64,000 nucleotides of DNA, taken from positions 1-64,000 of the forward strand of contig NZ_JAUSVR010000005.1 in assembly GCF_030814815.1 (NCBI RefSeq). Direction: 5' to 3'. Of this stretch, positions 7,349 to 16,476 are shown one piece after another. This DNA comes from Ancylobacter amanitiformis (GTDB lineage Bacteria; Pseudomonadota; Alphaproteobacteria; Rhizobiales; Xanthobacteraceae). The translations under genes and the position numbers were made by a program. The notes below the pieces were generated by a model. The model was not told the origin of the DNA. It searched no databases and saw only the letters and a list, made by a program, of their open reading frames with translations. Position 1 is the first letter of the stretch. Each line of letters opens with the position of its first letter.

Positions 7349-8863
7349 TCAATCGGGCAAGGGGGCGGCGGGAATGGCGGTCGCATCCTCGCCGCGGGAA
7401 AAGGGGGGCAACTGCGCGCCGGCCAGCGGCGCCGCGGCGGGACGTGGCGGCAGGCCGGCATGAAGCCGGCCGACCACCGCGAAGGCGCAGATCAGCGCCG
7501 CGATGCCGAAGGCGACCGAGCCCACCGCCTGCCCGGCGAGAACGCCCGTCGCGCCGAACCAGTGCCCGCCGGCCCAGACGAAGGGCACGGTGCCGAGCGT
7601 CGCCCGCCCCCAGTTGAACAGCGTGGACAGCAGCGGCGCGCCGAGATTGTTGAAGGCGGCATTGGCGACGAACAGCGTGCCGATGAACACGAAGCTGCCC
7701 GCCGCGTAGAGACAGAAGAACTCGACCAGCCCGACACCCTCCGCCGACAGGCCGAACACCGAGGCCAGCGGCTGGCGCGCCAAAGCGAGCAGCAGCCAGA
7801 CCAGCGCGACATAGACGAGGATCAGCTTGAGGCTGTCGCGCACCGTCTGGCGCACCCGGTCGTAGCGCTGCGCGCCGACATTCTGGCCGATCACCGGGCC
7901 GATGGCGCCGGTCAGCGCGAAGATCGGCCCGAAGGCGACCGGGATCACCCGGCCGATCACCGCCCAGGCCGCCACCGCCGCATCGCCATGCGCCGCGAGC
8001 GCATGGGTGATGTAGGCATTGCCGACCGGGGTGGCGATGTTGGTGAGGATGGCCGGCACCGCGATGGCCGACAGCGGCGCCACGTCGCGCAGGAAATGCG
8101 CCACGCTCGGCACCGAGGCCAGCTTGTGCACCCGTACCACGGCGTAAAGGCCGTAAGCCGCCATCACCACGCGCGCGATCACCGAGGCGATGGCCGCGCC
8201 CTCGACGCCGAAGCCGAGGCCGAGAATCAGGAGGGGATCGAGCACCGCGGTGGCAAGCCCGCCCGACAGTGTCACCCACATGGCGCGCCGGGCATCGCCC
8301 ACCGCGCGCAGCGTGCCCGAGGCCGCCATGCCGATGCCGAGCAGCGGGGTCGAGGGCAGCACGATGAAGAGAAAATCGCGGGCCAGTTCCTGCGTGCGCC
8401 CGCTCGCGCCGAGCAGGGTCAGCAGCGGGCTGACCAGCGGCAGCATCACCGCCGCCAGAAGCGTCGTCACCAGCGCCATGTAGACGAAGGAGGAGGTGGA
8501 GAGCCGGCGCCCGTCCTCCGGCGCGCCGCCGCCGACGGCGCGCGAGACCAGCGCCGAGCCGGCGATCATGACCCCGATGGCGACCGAGGTGGTGAAGAAC
8601 ATCACCGTGCCGGCATAGCCGATCGCCGCCGCCAGTTCCTCCTCGCCGAGCAGCGAGATGTAGAACAGGTTCAGCAGGTCGACGAGGAACACCGCGACGA
8701 GGCCGATGGAGCCGGTCGCCGTCATGACCGCGACATGGCGCAGCGTCGAGCCTTCGACGAATCGGGCCTTGAACGGGCGTCCCGGCGAGGGGGCGGCAAC
8801 CGGGGCGGCAACCGGGGCGGCGGCGGAATCGACGGGGTCGGGCATGCTCATGATGCCTGACAT
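7349..8863 (-). CDS. MATE family efflux transporter
   Basis: About 504 aa from ATG 8863; ATG 8851 and 8845 are alternatives, none with a strong ribosome-binding site. Twelve membrane segments arranged as two MATE repeats: LRHVAVMTATGSIGLVAVF with LLNLFYISLLGEEELAAAIG in the first and AVPAILTNIATPVGNAYI in the second. Family members export drugs or metabolites by sodium or proton antiport through the inner membrane; the substrate here is unknown. The N-terminus has a repeated APVA stretch encoded by 12 bp tandem repeats at 8791-8814. Convergent with the chromate transporter genes, stop codons six bases apart. Confidence 0.93.
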   Translation of the reverse strand: MSGIMSMPDPVDSAAAPVAAPVAAPSPGRPFKARFVEGSTLRHVAVMTATGSIGLVAVFLVDLLNLFYISLLGEEELAAAIGYAGTVMFFTTSVAIGVMIAGSALVSRAVGGGAPEDGRRLSTSSFVYMALVTTLLAAVMLPLVSPLLTLLGASGRTQELARDFLFIVLPSTPLLGIGMAASGTLRAVGDARRAMWVTLSGGLATAVLDPLLILGLGFGVEGAAIASVIARVVMAAYGLYAVVRVHKLASVPSVAHFLRDVAPLSAIAVPAILTNIATPVGNAYITHALAAHGDAAVAAWAVIGRVIPVAFGPIFALTGAIGPVIGQNVGAQRYDRVRQTVRDSLKLILVYVALVWLLLALARQPLASVFGLSAEGVGLVEFFCLYAAGSFVFIGTLFVANAAFNNLGAPLLSTLFNWGRATLGTVPFVWAGGHWFGATGVLAGQAVGSVAFGIAALICAFAVVGRLHAGLPPRPAAAPLAGAQLPPFSRGEDATAIPAAPLPD

Positions 8864-9160
8864 ATGCCATGGCGCCCGCGGTTCCAGATAGGCGGGCTCG
8901 CGCAACAGTGCGTTTGCGCGCGCGCCGCCAATGGCGCGCCGTGAGGGCCGGCAGCGAGGAGCGCCGGGCGGGAGCGCCGGGCAGGAGCGCGGCGAGGCCT
9001 GATCCGGATACCCCCGCGATCCCGTGCCGATGCGGCCGGCACCGGAATGATTGAGAAGCGTCATCGAAATCGGCTAGAAGGGCACGCTTTCAACCGGGCC
9101 ACCGGACGCCGGACCTCCTTCCGGATGCCCGGCGCCGCCGAGCCGCGAGACGGAACCGCC
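8864..9160. other. spacer between MATE gene and argB
   Basis: 297 bases between divergent genes. The plus strand is open in the argB frame from 9047, but that stretch is Arg-rich and not conserved-looking. No clear promoter, RNA or repeat is seen. Confidence 0.4.
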
Positions 9161-10078
9161 ATGAGCGCCGACATCAGCGCCACCATCAGCGCCGAACCCA
9201 TTGACGACCACGCCAAGGCCCGCGTGCTGGTGCAGGCGCTGCCGCACATGCAGCGCTATGACGACGCCATCATCGTGGTGAAATATGGCGGCCACGCCAT
9301 GGGCGACGAGCAGGTGGCGCGTGATTTCGCGCAGGACATCGTGCTGCTCGAACAGTCCGGCGTGAACCCGGTCGTGGTGCATGGCGGCGGGCCGCAGATC
9401 GGCGCCATGCTGGCCAAGCTCGGCATCAAGTCGGAATTCGCCGCCGGCCTGCGCATCACCGACAAGGCCACCGTCGAGATTGTCGAGATGGTGCTGGCCG
9501 GCTCCATCAACAAGTCGCTGGTGGGCTTCATCAACGAGGCCGGCGGCAAGGCGCTGGGGCTGTCCGGCAAGGACGGCAACATGGTGGTTGCCTCCAAGGT
9601 CACGCGCTCCGTGCGCGATCCCGGCTCCGATATCGAGCACGAGATCGATCTGGGCTTCGTCGGCGAGCCCTCCAGCGTCGACACCACCGTGCTCGACCAG
9701 ATCCTCGGCCGCGAGCTGATCCCAGTGCTGGCGCCGGTCGCCACCGGCAAGGATGGCGGCACGTTCAACGTCAATGCCGACACCTTCGCCGGCGCCATCG
9801 CCGGCGCGCTGGGGGCCAAGCGGCTGTTGCTGCTGACCGACGTGCCGGGCGTGCTCGACCGCAACAAGGAGCTGATCAAGGAACTCACCATCGGCGAGGC
9901 GCGCGCGCTGATCGCCGACGGCACCATTTCGGGCGGCATGATCCCGAAAGTTGAGACCTGCATCTACGCGCTGGAACAGGGCGTGGAAGGGGTCGTCATC
10001 CTCGACGGCAAGGTGTCGCATTCGGTGCTGCTGGAACTGTTCACCGATCACGGCGCCGGCACGCTGATCACCCGCTGA
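9161..10078 (+). CDS. argB: acetylglutamate kinase
   Basis: 305 aa; phosphorylates N-acetylglutamate in the second step of arginine synthesis, cytosolic, feedback-inhibited by arginine in hexameric members. Amino acid kinase fold with [13 protein letters not shown] near residue 32 (phosphate-binding Lys), [13 protein letters not shown] near residue 70 and [13 protein letters not shown]-like [10 protein letters not shown] near residue 228. The ATG at 9161 follows GACGGAA and gives the usual family length, whereas the longer open frame from 9047 would add an Arg-rich leader. The N-terminal helix that makes hexameric NAGK arginine-sensitive appears present ([19 protein letters not shown]). Confidence 0.97.
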   Translation: MSADISATISAEPIDDHAKARVLVQALPHMQRYDDAIIVVKYGGHAMGDEQVARDFAQDIVLLEQSGVNPVVVHGGGPQIGAMLAKLGIKSEFAAGLRITDKATVEIVEMVLAGSINKSLVGFINEAGGKALGLSGKDGNMVVASKVTRSVRDPGSDIEHEIDLGFVGEPSSVDTTVLDQILGRELIPVLAPVATGKDGGTFNVNADTFAGAIAGALGAKRLLLLTDVPGVLDRNKELIKELTIGEARALIADGTISGGMIPKVETCIYALEQGVEGVVILDGKVSHSVLLELFTDHGAGTLITR

Positions 10079-10092
10079 GCGGTTCCGAACTC

Positions 10093-10207
10093 GCCCTCTC
10101 CCCGCGGGGAGAGGGCTGGGGTGAGGGGGAAGCGCGGCTCCCAGTCCCGGAGCACGATGCCCCTCACCCGGCGCGGCGCGCCGACCTCTCCCCGACGGGG
10201 AGAGGTC
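10093..10207. repeat. paired palindromic intergenic repeat
   Basis: Two near-identical palindromes: a perfect 24-base one at 10093-10116 with arms GCCCTCTCCCCG and CGGGGAGAGGGC, and a 25-base one at 10183-10207 with arms GACCTCTCCCCG and CGGGGAGAGGTC. Between them GGGGTGAGGGG (from 10119) faces CCCCTCACCC (10160-10169), so the whole block is an inverted repeat. It sits just behind argB and may also end its transcript. A degenerate third copy is at 41052-41082. Elements of this CCTCTCCCC type are frequent between genes in Hyphomicrobiales. Confidence 0.75.
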
Positions 10208-10302
10208 AAGGCCACTGCTTTCTCTTGTGCTCTGACGGGCCGGGCGCCATCAGCCGTCCTTTGTCCCTCGCCGCGCCGCCCGCTCTTCGCTATGGATGGG
10301 CC

Positions 10303-11025
10303 ATGACCACGTCCTTCCGCACCGCCCCCACCGCGCGCGTTTCCTTCGCCCATGTCGATACCTGGGTGTTCGACCTCGACAACACGCTCTATCCGCCGGG
10401 CCTCGATCTCTGGCGGCAGATCGACATGCGCATGCGCAGCTACATCGCCGACTATCTCGGCCTGTCGCTCGACGACGCGTTCGCGCTGCAGAAGAACTAT
10501 TACCGCACATACGGCACCTCGCTGCGCGGGCTGATGATCGAGCACGGCATGGACCCGGACCCGTTCCTGGCCAATGCCCACGCCATCGACCTCGCCTCGC
10601 TCGACCCGGCCCCCGCGCTGGGCGCGGCGATCGGCGCGCTGCCCGGCCGCAAGCTGATCTATACCAACGGCTCGCGCCGCCATGCCGAGCAGGTGCTGGG
10701 CAAGCTCGGCATTTCCGAGCATTTCGCCGACGTGCACGACATCGTCGCCGCCGAGTTCCATCCCAAGCCGCAGGAAACCGCCTATCGCGGCTTCCTCGCG
10801 CGCTTCGCGATCGACCCCGCCCGCGCGGCGATGTTCGAGGACCTTGCCCGCAACCTGGAAGTTCCTGCGCAACTCGGCATGCGCACCGTGCTGGTGGTGC
10901 CCCCGCGCCAGGCCGCCGCCCCCGCCGACCGCGAGGCGTGGGAGAATGAAGGCTTCGACAGCGCGCATATCGACGTGGTGACGGACGACCTCGCGGCCTT
11001 CCTCACCGGCCTGCGGGCCGGCTGA
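10303..11025 (+). CDS. pyrimidine 5'-nucleotidase (HAD family)
   Basis: 240 aa from ATG 10303. HAD-superfamily phosphatase with motif [13 protein letters not shown] near residue 20 (nucleophile Asp and general-acid Asp), motif [15 protein letters not shown] near residue 112, the conserved Lys in FHPKPQ and motif [14 protein letters not shown] near residue 182. The FDLDNTLY signature and length match the Sdt1/Phm8-like pyrimidine 5'-nucleotidases that dephosphorylate UMP or CMP. In Hyphomicrobiales this gene commonly stands between argB and dapD, as here. Substrate is inferred from the family. Confidence 0.9.
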   Translation: MTTSFRTAPTARVSFAHVDTWVFDLDNTLYPPGLDLWRQIDMRMRSYIADYLGLSLDDAFALQKNYYRTYGTSLRGLMIEHGMDPDPFLANAHAIDLASLDPAPALGAAIGALPGRKLIYTNGSRRHAEQVLGKLGISEHFADVHDIVAAEFHPKPQETAYRGFLARFAIDPARAAMFEDLARNLEVPAQLGMRTVLVVPPRQAAAPADREAWENEGFDSAHIDVVTDDLAAFLTGLRAG

Positions 11026-11135
11026 CCGGCGGGCGACGCCCCGACCGGGCGCCGCCCGCCACTTGGGGGGCCACTCAGGCGTTGACAGAACCGCCCGGCG
11101 ACCGGACAAGACGCGCCGTACAGCGGGAGAGTGTC

Positions 11136-11978
11136 ATGTCGAGCCAGCTTCAGAGCACCATCGAGAACGCCTTCGAGAACCGGGCCGAGGTCAATTTCGA
11201 GACCGGCGGCGCGATCCGTCACGCGGTGAACGAGGCGCTCGGCCTGCTCGATGCCGGCACGCTGCGCGTCGCCGAGCCCGGCGCCGATGGCGACTGGACC
11301 GTCAACCAGTGGCTCAAGAAGGCGGTGCTGCTCTCCTTCCGCCTCAACGACATGACCGCCATTCCCGGCGCGCCGGGCGGCGCCCACTGGTGGGACAAGG
11401 TGCCCTCCAAGTTCGAGGGCTGGGGCGAGAGCGAGTTCCGCGCTGCCGGCTTCCGCGCCGTGCCGGGCGCCATCGTGCGCCGCTCGGCCTTCATCGCGCC
11501 GAATGTCGTGCTGATGCCCTCCTTCGTCAATCTCGGCGCCCGCGTCGATGCCGGCAGCATGGTCGATACCTGGGCCACGGTCGGCTCCTGCGCGCAGATC
11601 GGCAAGAACGTGCATCTGTCGGGCGGCGTCGGCATTGGCGGCGTGCTGGAGCCGCTGCAGGCCGGCCCGGTCATCATCGAGGATGACTGCTTCATTGGCG
11701 CCCGCTCGGAAGTGGTGGAAGGCGTCATCGTCCGCCGCGGCTCGGTGCTCTCGATGGGCGTGTTCATCTCCGCCACCACCAAGATCGTCGACCGCGCCAC
11801 CGGCGAGATCTTCGTCGGCGAAGTCCCGGCCTATTCCGTCGTGGTGCCCGGCGCGCTGCCCGGCCGGGCGCTGCCGAACGGGGAGCCTGGCCCCTCGCTC
11901 TATTGCGCGGTCATCGTCAAGCGCGTGGACGAGCAGACCCGCTCCAAGACCTCGATCAACGACCTGCTGCGGGACTGA
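11136..11978 (+). CDS. dapD: 2,3,4,5-tetrahydropyridine-2,6-dicarboxylate N-succinyltransferase
   Basis: 280 aa; transfers succinyl from succinyl-CoA to tetrahydrodipicolinate in the succinylase branch of lysine and diaminopimelate synthesis. The N-terminal helical region has [12 protein letters not shown]. The C-terminal half is a left-handed beta-helix with hexapeptide repeats ([20 protein letters not shown], split repeats around VGIGGVLEP and [13 protein letters not shown]). ATG 11136 has GGGAGAG six bases upstream; the extension back to 11082 is not family-like. Partner dapE follows 90 bases later on the same strand. Confidence 0.97.
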   Translation: MSSQLQSTIENAFENRAEVNFETGGAIRHAVNEALGLLDAGTLRVAEPGADGDWTVNQWLKKAVLLSFRLNDMTAIPGAPGGAHWWDKVPSKFEGWGESEFRAAGFRAVPGAIVRRSAFIAPNVVLMPSFVNLGARVDAGSMVDTWATVGSCAQIGKNVHLSGGVGIGGVLEPLQAGPVIIEDDCFIGARSEVVEGVIVRRGSVLSMGVFISATTKIVDRATGEIFVGEVPAYSVVVPGALPGRALPNGEPGPSLYCAVIVKRVDEQTRSKTSINDLLRD

Positions 11979-12068
11979 TCGGGACGCGGCCCGCCCGCCG
12001 CGATGGCGACCCAAAGGCCGCGCAAGTTGGAAGAAGCGCTGCGGGCAATACCGCTGAAGGAGGGGCCG

Positions 12069-13265
12069 ATGGCCGAGGCGAAGGTGACTGATCCGGTCGA
12101 GATCCTGCGCAATCTCATCCGCTGCCCCTCGGTGACGCCCGAGGAGGGCGGCGCTCTCGCCTATCTCGACGCGCTGCTGTCCAATGCCGGCTTCACCACT
12201 CATCGGGTACGGCTCACCGGCCCGGACACGCCGGATGTGGAGAACCTCTACGCCCGCTTCGGCAGCAAGGGCCCCAATCTCTGCTTCGCCGGCCATACCG
12301 ACGTGGTGCCGCCCGGCGATGCCGCGCAATGGCGCTTTCCGCCTTTTGAGGGGGCGATCCAGGACGGTCTCATCTACGGGCGCGGCGCGGTCGACATGAA
12401 GGGCGGCGTGAGCGCCTTCATCGCCGCCGGCCTCGATGTCGCGGCCGCCCATGGCCATGATGGCGACAGCGAGAGCCTGCCGGGCTCTATCTCCTTCCTC
12501 ATCACCGGCGACGAGGAAGGCCCGGCTATCAATGGCACCGAGAAGATGCTGCGCTGGCTGGCCGACCGCGACGAGCGCATCGACCATTGCGTGCTGGGCG
12601 AGCCGACCAGCCGCGCCGCGCTTGGCGACATGGTGAAGATCGGCCGGCGCGGCTCGCTCTCGGCCACGCTCACCGTGCATGGCAAACAGGGTCATGTCGG
12701 CTATCCCCACCTCGCCGAAAACCCCATTCCCGGCATGGTGCGCCTGCTGGCGGGACTCGACGGCGCCCCACTGGATAGTGGCAGCGCGCATTTCCAGGCC
12801 TCCAACCTCGAAGTGGTGTCGGTCGACGTGGGCAACACGGCCTTCAACATCATTCCGGCGGAGGCGGTCGCCCGCTTCAACATCCGCTTCAACGAATTGT
12901 GGAATCCGGTGACGTTGAAGGCGGAGATCGAGCGCCGGCTGGCCAGCGCCGCCGGCAACAGGGTGCATTTCAGCCTCGCGTTCGAGCCGCGCTCGTCCGA
13001 CAGTTTCCTCACCGCGCCGGGCGGCTTCGTCGACCTTGTGGTCGAATCGATCGCGGCGACGCTCGGCCGGCGGCCGGAACTGTCGACCACGGGCGGCACG
13101 TCGGATGCCCGCTTCATCAAGGATTACTGCCCCGTGGTCGAGTTCGGCCTGGTCGGCACCACGATGCATGCGGTCGACGAATCGACACCGATCGACGAGG
13201 TCGGAGCGCTCAAGCGCGTCTATGCCGACATCGTCGCGCGCTATTTCGCCGCCTTCGGGCGCTAG
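12069..13265 (+). CDS. dapE: succinyl-diaminopimelate desuccinylase
   Basis: 398 aa; zinc-dependent hydrolysis of N-succinyl-LL-diaminopimelate, the step after dapD and dapC. M20 peptidase fold with metal ligands in [12 protein letters not shown] near residue 78, [10 protein letters not shown] near residue 110 and the catalytic [11 protein letters not shown] near residue 147, with a dimerisation domain between and the late ligand in [11 protein letters not shown] and TMHAVDES. An excellent AAGGAGG at 12057-12063 fixes the start at 12069 rather than the longer frame from 12003. Likely co-transcribed with dapD. Confidence 0.97.
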   Translation: MAEAKVTDPVEILRNLIRCPSVTPEEGGALAYLDALLSNAGFTTHRVRLTGPDTPDVENLYARFGSKGPNLCFAGHTDVVPPGDAAQWRFPPFEGAIQDGLIYGRGAVDMKGGVSAFIAAGLDVAAAHGHDGDSESLPGSISFLITGDEEGPAINGTEKMLRWLADRDERIDHCVLGEPTSRAALGDMVKIGRRGSLSATLTVHGKQGHVGYPHLAENPIPGMVRLLAGLDGAPLDSGSAHFQASNLEVVSVDVGNTAFNIIPAEAVARFNIRFNELWNPVTLKAEIERRLASAAGNRVHFSLAFEPRSSDSFLTAPGGFVDLVVESIAATLGRRPELSTTGGTSDARFIKDYCPVVEFGLVGTTMHAVDESTPIDEVGALKRVYADIVARYFAAFGR

Positions 13266-13309
13266 GCGTTTTCGAGCGAAGCGGATTCCGGTTCGCGTGA
13301 AGAAAACGC
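13266..13309. repeat. dispersed palindromic repeat, copy 1
   Basis: A 44-base element immediately after the dapE stop, ending in GCGTTTTC (13266-13273) and GAAAACGC (13302-13309) with an inner GCGAA/TTCGC pair, so it can fold as a stem-loop and may terminate dapE. A second copy in the opposite orientation at 46585-46628 matches at about 40 of 44 positions. Sequences of this sort are common intergenic repeats in Hyphomicrobiales. Confidence 0.75.
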
Positions 13310-13331
13310 ATTAAAACAACGACTTGCAGCG

Positions 13332-13691
13332 CTACTGGCTGCGCAGGGCCGGCTGCAAGGCCCCGACACCGGCGCCGCCCGAAGAGGACTGGTTGTGACC
13401 GTCGGCCTGCAGGTTGCCGCTGATCTTCACGCAGGTCGACGTGCCCGACAGCCGCGCGAAACCGGCGCCATAGCTGGCGCAGAACGGGTCCACCTTGGCC
13501 GGGCCGTTGGCCGGGTCCCCCGCCACGGCGGCGGCCGGGCTCTTTACCGTGCCGGCCTGGGCCGGCGCCAGGAACAAAGGCGCCAAGAACAAAGGCGCCG
13601 CGAGCAAAAGCGCCGCGAGCAAAGGCGCCACGAGCCCAGGGGCCGCCGCGCAGACCGCTCCGACGAGAACCCGCCCACGTCCCGCGCCCAT
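13332..13691 (-). CDS. small secreted porin-like peptide
   Basis: 119 aa from ATG 13691; an upstream in-frame ATG at 13751 exists. A very long hydrophobic N-terminus (about residues 9-45, five-residue repeats of the LAPLF type) ends in AQA, a plausible signal peptidase I site. The mature part contains DPFCASYGAGFARL then GTSTCVKISGNLQADG. That pair of cysteines and the C-x-K-I-x-G pattern is the N-terminal signature of alphaproteobacterial porins (porin family 2), but the 16-stranded barrel is missing. It could be a free-standing porin plug-like peptide or the remnant of a porin gene. Secreted to the periplasm or outer membrane if real. Confidence 0.6.
   Translation of the reverse strand: MGAGRGRVLVGAVCAAAPGLVAPLLAALLLAAPLFLAPLFLAPAQAGTVKSPAAAVAGDPANGPAKVDPFCASYGAGFARLSGTSTCVKISGNLQADGHNQSSSGGAGVGALQPALRSQ
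13573..13632. repeat. 4 x 15 bp tandem repeat in a signal peptide
   Basis: Four consecutive 15-base units starting at 13573, 13588, 13603 and 13618 (first unit AACAAAGGCGCCAAG). On the minus strand each adds five hydrophobic residues to the signal peptide of the small secreted protein. Being a multiple of three it keeps the frame, so copy-number change would lengthen or shorten the hydrophobic core. Confidence 0.85.
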
Positions 13692-13878
13692 CCTGGCCCC
13701 GCCCCTGTTCCTGTCGCTGTTCCCGCGCGGCCGCGCCCTGGGGCGCGACACGCGGGAATCTCGCGCGCGATTGCGGCCCGATCGCGGCGAGGGAACCCGC
13801 GCCGATCCGATTGCGCTGCAATCCGATCGGCGGGTGCTCTAGCATGGGGCCGATTCGTCGAAACCCCCGGATGCCATC

Positions 13879-14388
13879 ATGCTTCCCACGCCTGAACGGC
13901 CGGTTCTCGCCACCAGCGCGGCCGTGTTCCATGAGGGCCGCGTGCTGCTGGCCCGCCGCGGCGCGCGCCCGGCGCAGGGCCTGTGGACGCTGCCCGGCGG
14001 GCGGGTGGAGCCGGGCGAGACGCTGGCCGATGCCGCCGCGCGCGAACTCATGGAGGAGGTCGGCGTCGAAGCGGAGATTCTCGGCGTGGCCGGGGCGGTC
14101 GACGTCATCCTGCGCGACGCGCAGGGCGAGGTGAGCGCGCATTTCGTGGTGGTCGCCCATGCGGCGCGCTGGCGCTGCGGCATGCCCACGACCGGGCCGG
14201 AAGCCGCCGAAATCGGTTGGTTCGAGCCTGCGGCGCTACCGGACGGGACGACGGAGGGACTGCCCGGCATCGTTGCGAGGGCGGCGCTCATCGTGCAGGC
14301 GGCCAGCCATGGGCCGGGCCAAGCTCCCGGCCAAGCTTCCGGCCAAGCTTCCGGCGAGGTGCCCGGCGATGTGGCCAGGCAGGCGTGA
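13879..14388 (+). CDS. Nudix hydrolase
   Basis: 169 aa. Complete Nudix box: GGRVEPGET followed seven residues later by RELMEEVGV (residues about 39-62), the Mg-binding site for hydrolysis of nucleoside diphosphates linked to another moiety. The N-terminal strand VLATSAAVFHEGRVLLARRG is typical of the MutT/ADP-ribose pyrophosphatase-like group. The C-terminus carries a GQAP/GQAS repeat made by 12 bp tandem duplications (14317-14352) that has no family counterpart. The exact substrate cannot be told from sequence. Confidence 0.92.
   Translation: MLPTPERPVLATSAAVFHEGRVLLARRGARPAQGLWTLPGGRVEPGETLADAAARELMEEVGVEAEILGVAGAVDVILRDAQGEVSAHFVVVAHAARWRCGMPTTGPEAAEIGWFEPAALPDGTTEGLPGIVARAALIVQAASHGPGQAPGQASGQASGEVPGDVARQA
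14317..14352. repeat. 3 x 12 bp tandem repeat in Nudix C-terminus
   Basis: Three units, GGCCAAGCTCCC then two of GGCCAAGCTTCC, at 14317, 14329 and 14341, with a decayed fourth. They encode a four-residue G-Q-A-P/S repeat at the disordered tail of the Nudix protein. Confidence 0.8.
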
Positions 14389-14430
14389 GGCGATCTTGAC
14401 GCCGGCGCGGGCGGGGCTCATCCATCCCTC

Positions 14431-14829
14431 ATGAAGACACCCGCTCCGCTCGTCGCGCTATCATCCGCGCTGCTGCTCGGCCTCAGCCTCGTGCCGGCCC
14501 TCGGCCAGGCGAGCGAGGGCGCGCCGCCGCCCTATGAGCCGGACCTGACGCGGCTGTCGGAAATCCTCGGCGCGCTGCACTATATCCGCCCGCTCTGTGG
14601 CGCCACCGAAGGCACCCGCTGGCGCGACGAAATGACGGCGCTGATCGAGGCGGAACAGCCCTCGGACACGCGGCGCGGCCAGCTTGTCGCCGCCTTCAAC
14701 CGCGGTTATGACAGCTATCGGCAGGTTTATCACAGCTGCACGCCCTCCGCCGAACTCGCCAGCCAGCGTTATCTCGAGACCGGCGCCAAGCTCTCCCGCG
14801 ACATTGCAGCGCGCTATGGCAGCAACTGA
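14431..14829 (+). CDS. TIGR02301 family secreted protein
   Basis: 132 aa. Signal peptide of about 26 residues (MKTPAPLVALSSALLLGLSLV, cleavage likely after GQA). The mature part has LTRLSEILGALHYIRPLCG, RWRDEMTALI and AAFNRGYDSYRQVYHSC, the characteristic sequence of TIGR02301, a Hyphomicrobiales-specific periplasmic family of unknown function with two conserved cysteines (here in PLCG and HSC). It lies behind the Nudix gene, as it frequently does in related genomes. Confidence 0.88.
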   Translation: MKTPAPLVALSSALLLGLSLVPALGQASEGAPPPYEPDLTRLSEILGALHYIRPLCGATEGTRWRDEMTALIEAEQPSDTRRGQLVAAFNRGYDSYRQVYHSCTPSAELASQRYLETGAKLSRDIAARYGSN

Positions 14830-15020
14830 CCGCGTCGAGCCGGCCGGCCCGGGGGCGATTTCTCGCCCTAGGCAAGGGGCTTGCGCCGGCATCGGTATTC
14901 CGGCACGTGTCACATTTTTGTCGCACCGAATTAACCTTCCTTCAATTCTTGCGCGGAAGCTCCGGCGCGGCGTGCTAGTGTGCCCATTGGGGTGCGTTGC
15001 TCGCACGCGGAGGAAAGATA

Positions 15021-15293
15021 TTGTCCCAGCTTCCCGAGACGCACGACATCGACGACAGGGCTGACAAGGCCCATGAAGACGAGCGCCACGCGGCGCTGGC
15101 CTATCTCGATGAAGCGTGGAACGAGGCGGTCTATGACGGGCTGGACGAGGATTGCCTCGCGCAGGCGGCCCTGTTTACCGCCATACGTTCGATGGTCGCC
15201 ACCTATGGCGAGGATGCCGCTGCCGATTTCGCCGAACGTCTGGCCGGCCGGATTCGCGCCGGCGAATACACGATCCCGGAAAACCGGCAGTAA
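15021..15293 (+). CDS. conserved hypothetical protein, TTG start
   Basis: 90 aa. There is no ATG start in this frame; TTG at 15021 is preceded by GGAGGAAA at 15009-15016, a strong ribosome-binding site at correct spacing, so this start is favoured over another TTG at 14997. The protein is acidic and helical: HAALAYLDEAWNEAVYDGLD, FTAIRSMVATYGEDAAADFAERLAGRI. Similar short acidic helical proteins occur in other Hyphomicrobiales but I cannot name the family. No signal peptide or metal-binding motif. Function unknown. Confidence 0.7.
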   Translation: MSQLPETHDIDDRADKAHEDERHAALAYLDEAWNEAVYDGLDEDCLAQAALFTAIRSMVATYGEDAAADFAERLAGRIRAGEYTIPENRQ

Positions 15294-15299
15294 GGCGCC

Positions 15300-15791
15300 T
15301 CATCCGTTGGATCGTTCACGGACGAAAATGTCGAGGCCGTCACGATCGGCCTCGATCCGGCTCCAGCCGAGACGTTGATAAGAGGGCGCGTTCTGCGCCG
15401 TGGCGCAGAGATGGAGCCGCGCGTGACCGGCCGCGAAGGCGGCCCGGGTGGCATGGCGAACCAGCGCGGCACCGATTCCCTGCCGCCGCGCGGCCGGCTC
15501 CACCCAGAGCGCCGCGAGCCAGGGCGTCAGGCCCGGCCGATCCTTGATGTCGCTCTCGATCAGCGCCACCGTGCCGAGGAATTCCGCGCCGCGATGCGCG
15601 ACGAAACTTGAGGGGATCGCCGCCTTCGCCGGAATGAGGCTCTCATCGAGCCGGGCGCGCAGCGCGGCGAGCGGCGTGCCGGCCTCCCGCCACCATGCCC
15701 GCCATACGCGATCGGCGACGATCGGCGCGAAGCCGGGCACGCGCCGCAGATCATCAATGGCGACGGGGTTGGGATCGGTATCCGCGATCAT
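15300..15791 (-). CDS. GNAT family N-acetyltransferase
   Basis: 163 aa. The acetyl-CoA binding motif A is present: WLAALWVEPAARRQGIGAAL with the R/Q-x-x-G-x-G/A signature (RRQGIG near residues 102-107), followed by HLCATAQNAPSYQRLGW, the motif B region with the usual N-x-x-x-x-Y-x-x-L-G-W/F. The N-terminal part is variable. It acetylates an amine on a small molecule or protein; substrate unknown. Convergent with the preceding acidic protein, stop codons seven bases apart. Confidence 0.85.
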   Translation of the reverse strand: MIADTDPNPVAIDDLRRVPGFAPIVADRVWRAWWREAGTPLAALRARLDESLIPAKAAIPSSFVAHRGAEFLGTVALIESDIKDRPGLTPWLAALWVEPAARRQGIGAALVRHATRAAFAAGHARLHLCATAQNAPSYQRLGWSRIEADRDGLDIFVRERSNG

Positions 15792-16009
15792 GGCGGCGGC
15801 ACGCTACGATCCATGGTGTTGTCAAACACCCCGTGCCACGGCCCGCGCCGTGAAACGGCGGCGATGGACGGGGCGGGCATTCAACCTGACGTCCCGGCTG
15901 ACGTCCCGGACGACAAAAAGCGCGGCGACCTCCGTCACCGCGCCTTCATCATGTCTCGTGCCGTCTCGATCCAGCCGGGACCCGCGCCATAAAGCAGGCC
16001 GCGCCTGCC
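15792..16009. other. spacer between GNAT gene and rpsU
   Basis: 218 bases. GACGTCCCGG occurs twice in tandem near 15890-15915. No gene, RNA or clear terminator is seen. Confidence 0.4.
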
Positions 16010-16264
16010 TCAGCGATGGGCGCCAGCGCCGGCGCCGGCAACGACCTTCGGCTTGGACGGCAGCAGGCCTTCACGCTGGGCGCGCTTGCGAGCCAGCTTG
16101 CGGGCGCGACGGACGGCCTCGGCCTCCTCGCGGGCGCGCTTCTCGGACGGCTTCTCGTAATGGCCGCGCAGCTTCATCTCGCGGAAAATGCCTTCGCGCT
16201 GCATCTTCTTCTTCAGGGCCTTCAGGGCCTGATCGACATTGTTGTCCCGAACGAGAACCTGCAC
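16010..16264 (-). CDS. rpsU: 30S ribosomal protein S21
   Basis: 84 aa, a small-subunit protein involved in translation initiation. Starts with V(M)[19 protein letters not shown], the alphaproteobacterial S21 N-terminus. GTG at 16264 is the start: GAGGAAG lies about six bases upstream, and the longer ATG frame from 16363 would add an unrelated Arg-rich leader. The C-terminus is extended by [14 protein letters not shown] beyond the basic [12 protein letters not shown] helix. Transcribed from a predicted promoter at 16372-16400. Confidence 0.95.
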   Translation of the reverse strand: MQVLVRDNNVDQALKALKKKMQREGIFREMKLRGHYEKPSEKRAREEAEAVRRARKLARKRAQREGLLPSKPKVVAGAGAGAHR

Positions 16265-16371
16265 GTGTCTTCCTCTTCGTGCTCTGCTGTCGCGTCTGCG
16301 TTGAATTCGCTCAGATCGGGCGAGCGTCTCACGCAGGGCGCAAGGCCACGTTCCACCGATCAAGGTGTGGG

Positions 16372-16400
16372 CTCATAGCAGACGCCCCAAGGCTTGTCCA
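16372..16400 (-). promoter_or_regulatory. candidate rpsU promoter
   Basis: On the minus strand TGGACA (16400-16395) and TATGAG (16377-16372) are 17 bases apart, a reasonable sigma-70 promoter. It would give a leader of about 100 bases before the rpsU GTG. Confidence 0.45.
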
Positions 16401-16476
16401 CAGCCCAAACTGGCATGCCAGACAAACGCCGCCCGAGCTAATCGATTCAACGCGCAGGGCTTTCCGAGACAGGGTT

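Noticed and set aside
9047-9160. N-terminal extension of argB
   Set aside because: The upstream in-frame codons are Arg-rich and not family-like, while ATG 9161 gives the normal length.
10782-13169. 795-codon open frame on the minus strand
   Set aside because: Shadow of dapD and dapE; no recognisable domain.
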